Shown here piece by piece: positions 7,242 through 8,177 of a DNA stretch of 8,177 nt. Position 1 is the first letter of the stretch; every line of letters begins with the position of its first letter. The notes under the pieces are model-generated. The model saw only the letters and a program-made list of their open reading frames with translations, did no database searches and had not been told where the DNA came from. The position numbers and the translations under genes are program-made. Source of the stretch: Planctomycetota bacterium (lineage in GTDB: Bacteria; Planctomycetota; Phycisphaerae; UBA1845; CAIVHJ01); the NCBI GenBank assembly GCA_022565195.1, contig JADFJZ010000045.1:1-8177 (forward strand), in the 5' to 3' direction.

Positions 7242-7269
7242 ATTGTGGTCCATCCCCGTAGCCAGTCAA
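7242..7269 (-). promoter_or_regulatory. Possible promoter of the DUF2330 gene
   Basis: On the minus strand TTGACT (7269-7264) and CACAAT (7247-7242) are separated by 16 bases. They match the consensus at five and four of six bases. The leader to the ATG would be about 45 bases and include the GGAGGT. Confidence 0.3.
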
Positions 7270-7411
7270 TCAGGCTTCTTGAAAACCGACCGTCCGTGGC
7301 AACCGCCGCAGGCAGGTCGGGGCCGCTCGTACGCTGCGTCCCAGGCGGCGCGAAATCAAATCGCCTGATCGCCCGGCTCAGGAATCGCCGAGAATCCACT
7401 CACTTGCGCAT

Positions 7412-7442
7412 AAAAAACGAGGTCAATCCAAAAGGACTGACC
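7412..7442 (-). terminator. Intrinsic terminator after the small lipoprotein-like genes
   Basis: On the minus strand GGTCAGTCC, a TTTT loop and GGATTGACC form a stem with one mismatch, followed three bases later by six T residues. It lies about 98 bases beyond the 7540-7713 stop and isolates that gene from the DUF2330 gene. Confidence 0.7.
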
Positions 7443-7539
7443 CCGCACACTAAGTAAGACTGTAGCGCGATCGCAATACAGCGCTTGACGCCATGCCCTT
7501 GGCATAGCGGCATCAGACTCGGTGGACCTGAATACCGAA

Positions 7540-7713
7540 CTAGTCGGCGAACAGGTCGAAGATGCCGTCATTGTCTGTCAGGAACTCAAGCGCCGTGAAA
7601 GAAACGGCGTTCTCGAGCAGGCCCGACCACAGGCCATTGATGCCGCAGCCGCCAAACTGTAGTACCACAGCACCCAGAGCAAAATAACGGAACTTATTCC
7701 AGAACTTGAGCAT
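7540..7713 (-). CDS. Small lipoprotein-like protein, copy 1 of a tandem pair
   Basis: This 57-residue gene starts at ATG 7711-7713 with an excellent GAGGAGG seven bases upstream and ends at TAG 7540-7542. The N-terminus is MLKFWNKFRY, then a hydrophobic stretch ALGAVVLQF and a GGC (Cys23). This looks like a short lipoprotein signal with a relaxed lipobox (F-G-G-C). The mature part is about 35 residues and ends ALEFLTDNDGIFDLFAD. The protein encoded at 7813-7989 has the same layout and C-terminus (SFEFLLDNDGIVDLFADS), which is strong evidence that this frame is translated. A longer frame over the same bases (7578-7766) is a shadow. Function is unknown; attachment to a membrane facing the periplasm or surface is inferred from the Cys. 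Confidence 0.8.
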   Translation of the reverse strand: MLKFWNKFRYFALGAVVLQFGGCGINGLWSGLLENAVSFTALEFLTDNDGIFDLFAD

Positions 7714-7758
7714 GTTAATGCCTCCTCAAAAAACGGACTGTCATTTCCAAACTTCAAA

Positions 7759-7775
7759 GCTCGCACCGGACGAGC
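7759..7775 (-). terminator. Possible weak terminator between the two small genes
   Basis: On the minus strand GCTCG and CGAGC pair around a 7-base loop and are followed by TTTGAAGTTT. It lies 38 bases past the 7813 stop. A second short stem, GAGCC/GGCTC, lies at 7785-7800. The T tract is interrupted, so partial read-through into copy 1 is likely. Confidence 0.35.
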
Positions 7776-7812
7776 AAGAATTCAGAGCCACCTTAGGCTC
7801 ATCAACATTTCC

Positions 7813-7989
7813 TTAGGAATCCGCGAACAGATCCACAATTCCGTCGTTGTCCAACAGAAACTCAAAGCTGGCGTGCTTGACGCCATCGATCAGAAAATCC
7901 CGGGCCACGCCGCTACCCAGGCAACCAAAGAACTGGAACACCATAGAGAGACACAGCAAAACGCCGCATTTTCTCACCAGCCTCTTCAT
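7813..7989 (-). CDS. Small lipoprotein-like protein, copy 2 of a tandem pair
   Basis: This 58-residue protein starts at ATG 7987-7989, with GAGG about eight bases upstream, and ends at TAA 7813-7815. An in-frame extension to 8100 is Gly/Arg-rich and not credible. The N-terminus MKRLVRKCGVLL is a basic n-region, followed by a hydrophobic segment (LCLSMVFQF) and an F-F-G-C lipobox-like end with Cys24. The mature part of about 35 residues ends SFEFLLDNDGIVDLFADS and closely parallels copy 1. The D-N-D-G element resembles a Ca-loop DxDxG start but is too short to call. The bases before each ATG (GAGGCAT then 4-5 bases) are also alike, as expected for tandem duplication. Function unknown. Confidence 0.8.
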   Translation of the reverse strand: MKRLVRKCGVLLCLSMVFQFFGCLGSGVARDFLIDGVKHASFEFLLDNDGIVDLFADS

Positions 7990-8177
7990 CACAGATGCCT
8001 CATATTCCCTGAACCCACCACGACCACCGTTGCGGCCGCCGCCTGGTCGGAAAATCATATCTTTTGAAGTAACCAAAGGTGCCGGAACTGACCACGCCAA
8101 TCATCGGTCCGGCTCGTCACGCTCATTGAACCTGCCTGCGGCAATCCAGACGCGGCGAACTGAGTTCTACCGTTGCG
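7990..8177. other. Upstream region of the small-gene pair
   Basis: The region has no credible gene. On the minus strand a TATGAT at 8054-8059 could be a -10 box for copy 2, but no good -35 accompanies it. The leader between it and the ATG is GC-rich. Confidence 0.3.

Larger units (their letters stand above)
7190..7539. other. Intergenic stretch between the DUF2330 gene and the small lipoprotein-like genes
   Basis: These 350 bases contain the DUF2330 ribosome binding site and possible promoter near the left end. A minus-strand terminator lies at 7412-7442. A small ATGCC/GGCAT hairpin lies at 7493-7505. No credible gene was found on either strand. Confidence 0.5.

Noticed and set aside
7467..7474. 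GCGATCGC octamer, the HIP1 sequence abundant in many cyanobacteria
   Set aside because: A single copy in 8 kb is not HIP1-like abundance and says nothing about lineage.
7578..7766. 62-codon minus-strand frame over the first small gene
   Set aside because: It is out of frame with the ATG that has GAGGAGG and lacks the C-terminus shared with the neighbouring paralogue.
8130..8142. 13-base sequence ACCTGCCTGCGGC also present inverted at 7305-7317
   Set aside because: About one such match is expected by chance in a window of this size, more so at this GC content, and the flanks do not match.

Overview
The window looks like chromosomal DNA from a GC-rich, Gram-negative-type environmental bacterium. 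A planctomycete-like (or possibly myxobacterial or acidobacterial) origin is suggested by a DUF2330 secreted protein with a C-terminal Cys/hydrophobic/Arg tail, by two tiny lipoprotein-like genes with an F-G-G-C / F-F-G-C lipobox, and by a tRNA without an encoded CCA. This is inference from protein style; there is no rRNA or other marker. There is no rRNA, CRISPR array, complete insertion sequence or phage gene.

Left part (60-1387, minus strand): two uncharacterised genes lie head to tail. The downstream one is the oddest item in the window: its last ~85 residues are unmistakably the C-terminus of an M17 leucyl aminopeptidase, joined in frame to an unrelated His-rich uncharacterised protein. 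The peptidase catalytic residues are absent. A 439-base gene-poor stretch (1388-1826) follows, with a perfect TATAAT, a 10-bp inverted repeat and terminator-like hairpins.

Centre (1827-4293, minus strand): fumarylacetoacetase, the last enzyme of tyrosine/phenylalanine/homogentisate catabolism, has all expected metal and catalytic residues and a TTG start with an excellent ribosome binding site. It lies 22 bases behind a conserved protein of unknown function, presumably in one operon. Just upstream on the same strand is a tRNA-Ser(UGA).

Right part (4414-7989): a DegT/DnrJ/EryC1/StrS-type PLP aminotransferase on the plus strand, with a promoter placed so that its mRNA would be essentially leaderless, converges on and overlaps by 17 bases the 3' end of a large minus-strand gene for a secreted DUF2330 protein. 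Upstream of that gene are two tandem, diverged copies of a 57-58-residue lipoprotein-like gene sharing a C-terminal D-N-D-G-I-x-D-L-F-A-D motif; the first copy is followed by a good intrinsic terminator.

The genes do not form one pathway. The only clear functional cluster is fumarylacetoacetase with its unknown partner. The best candidates for something undescribed are the two-gene module with its chimeric protein and the pair of small lipoprotein-like paralogues.
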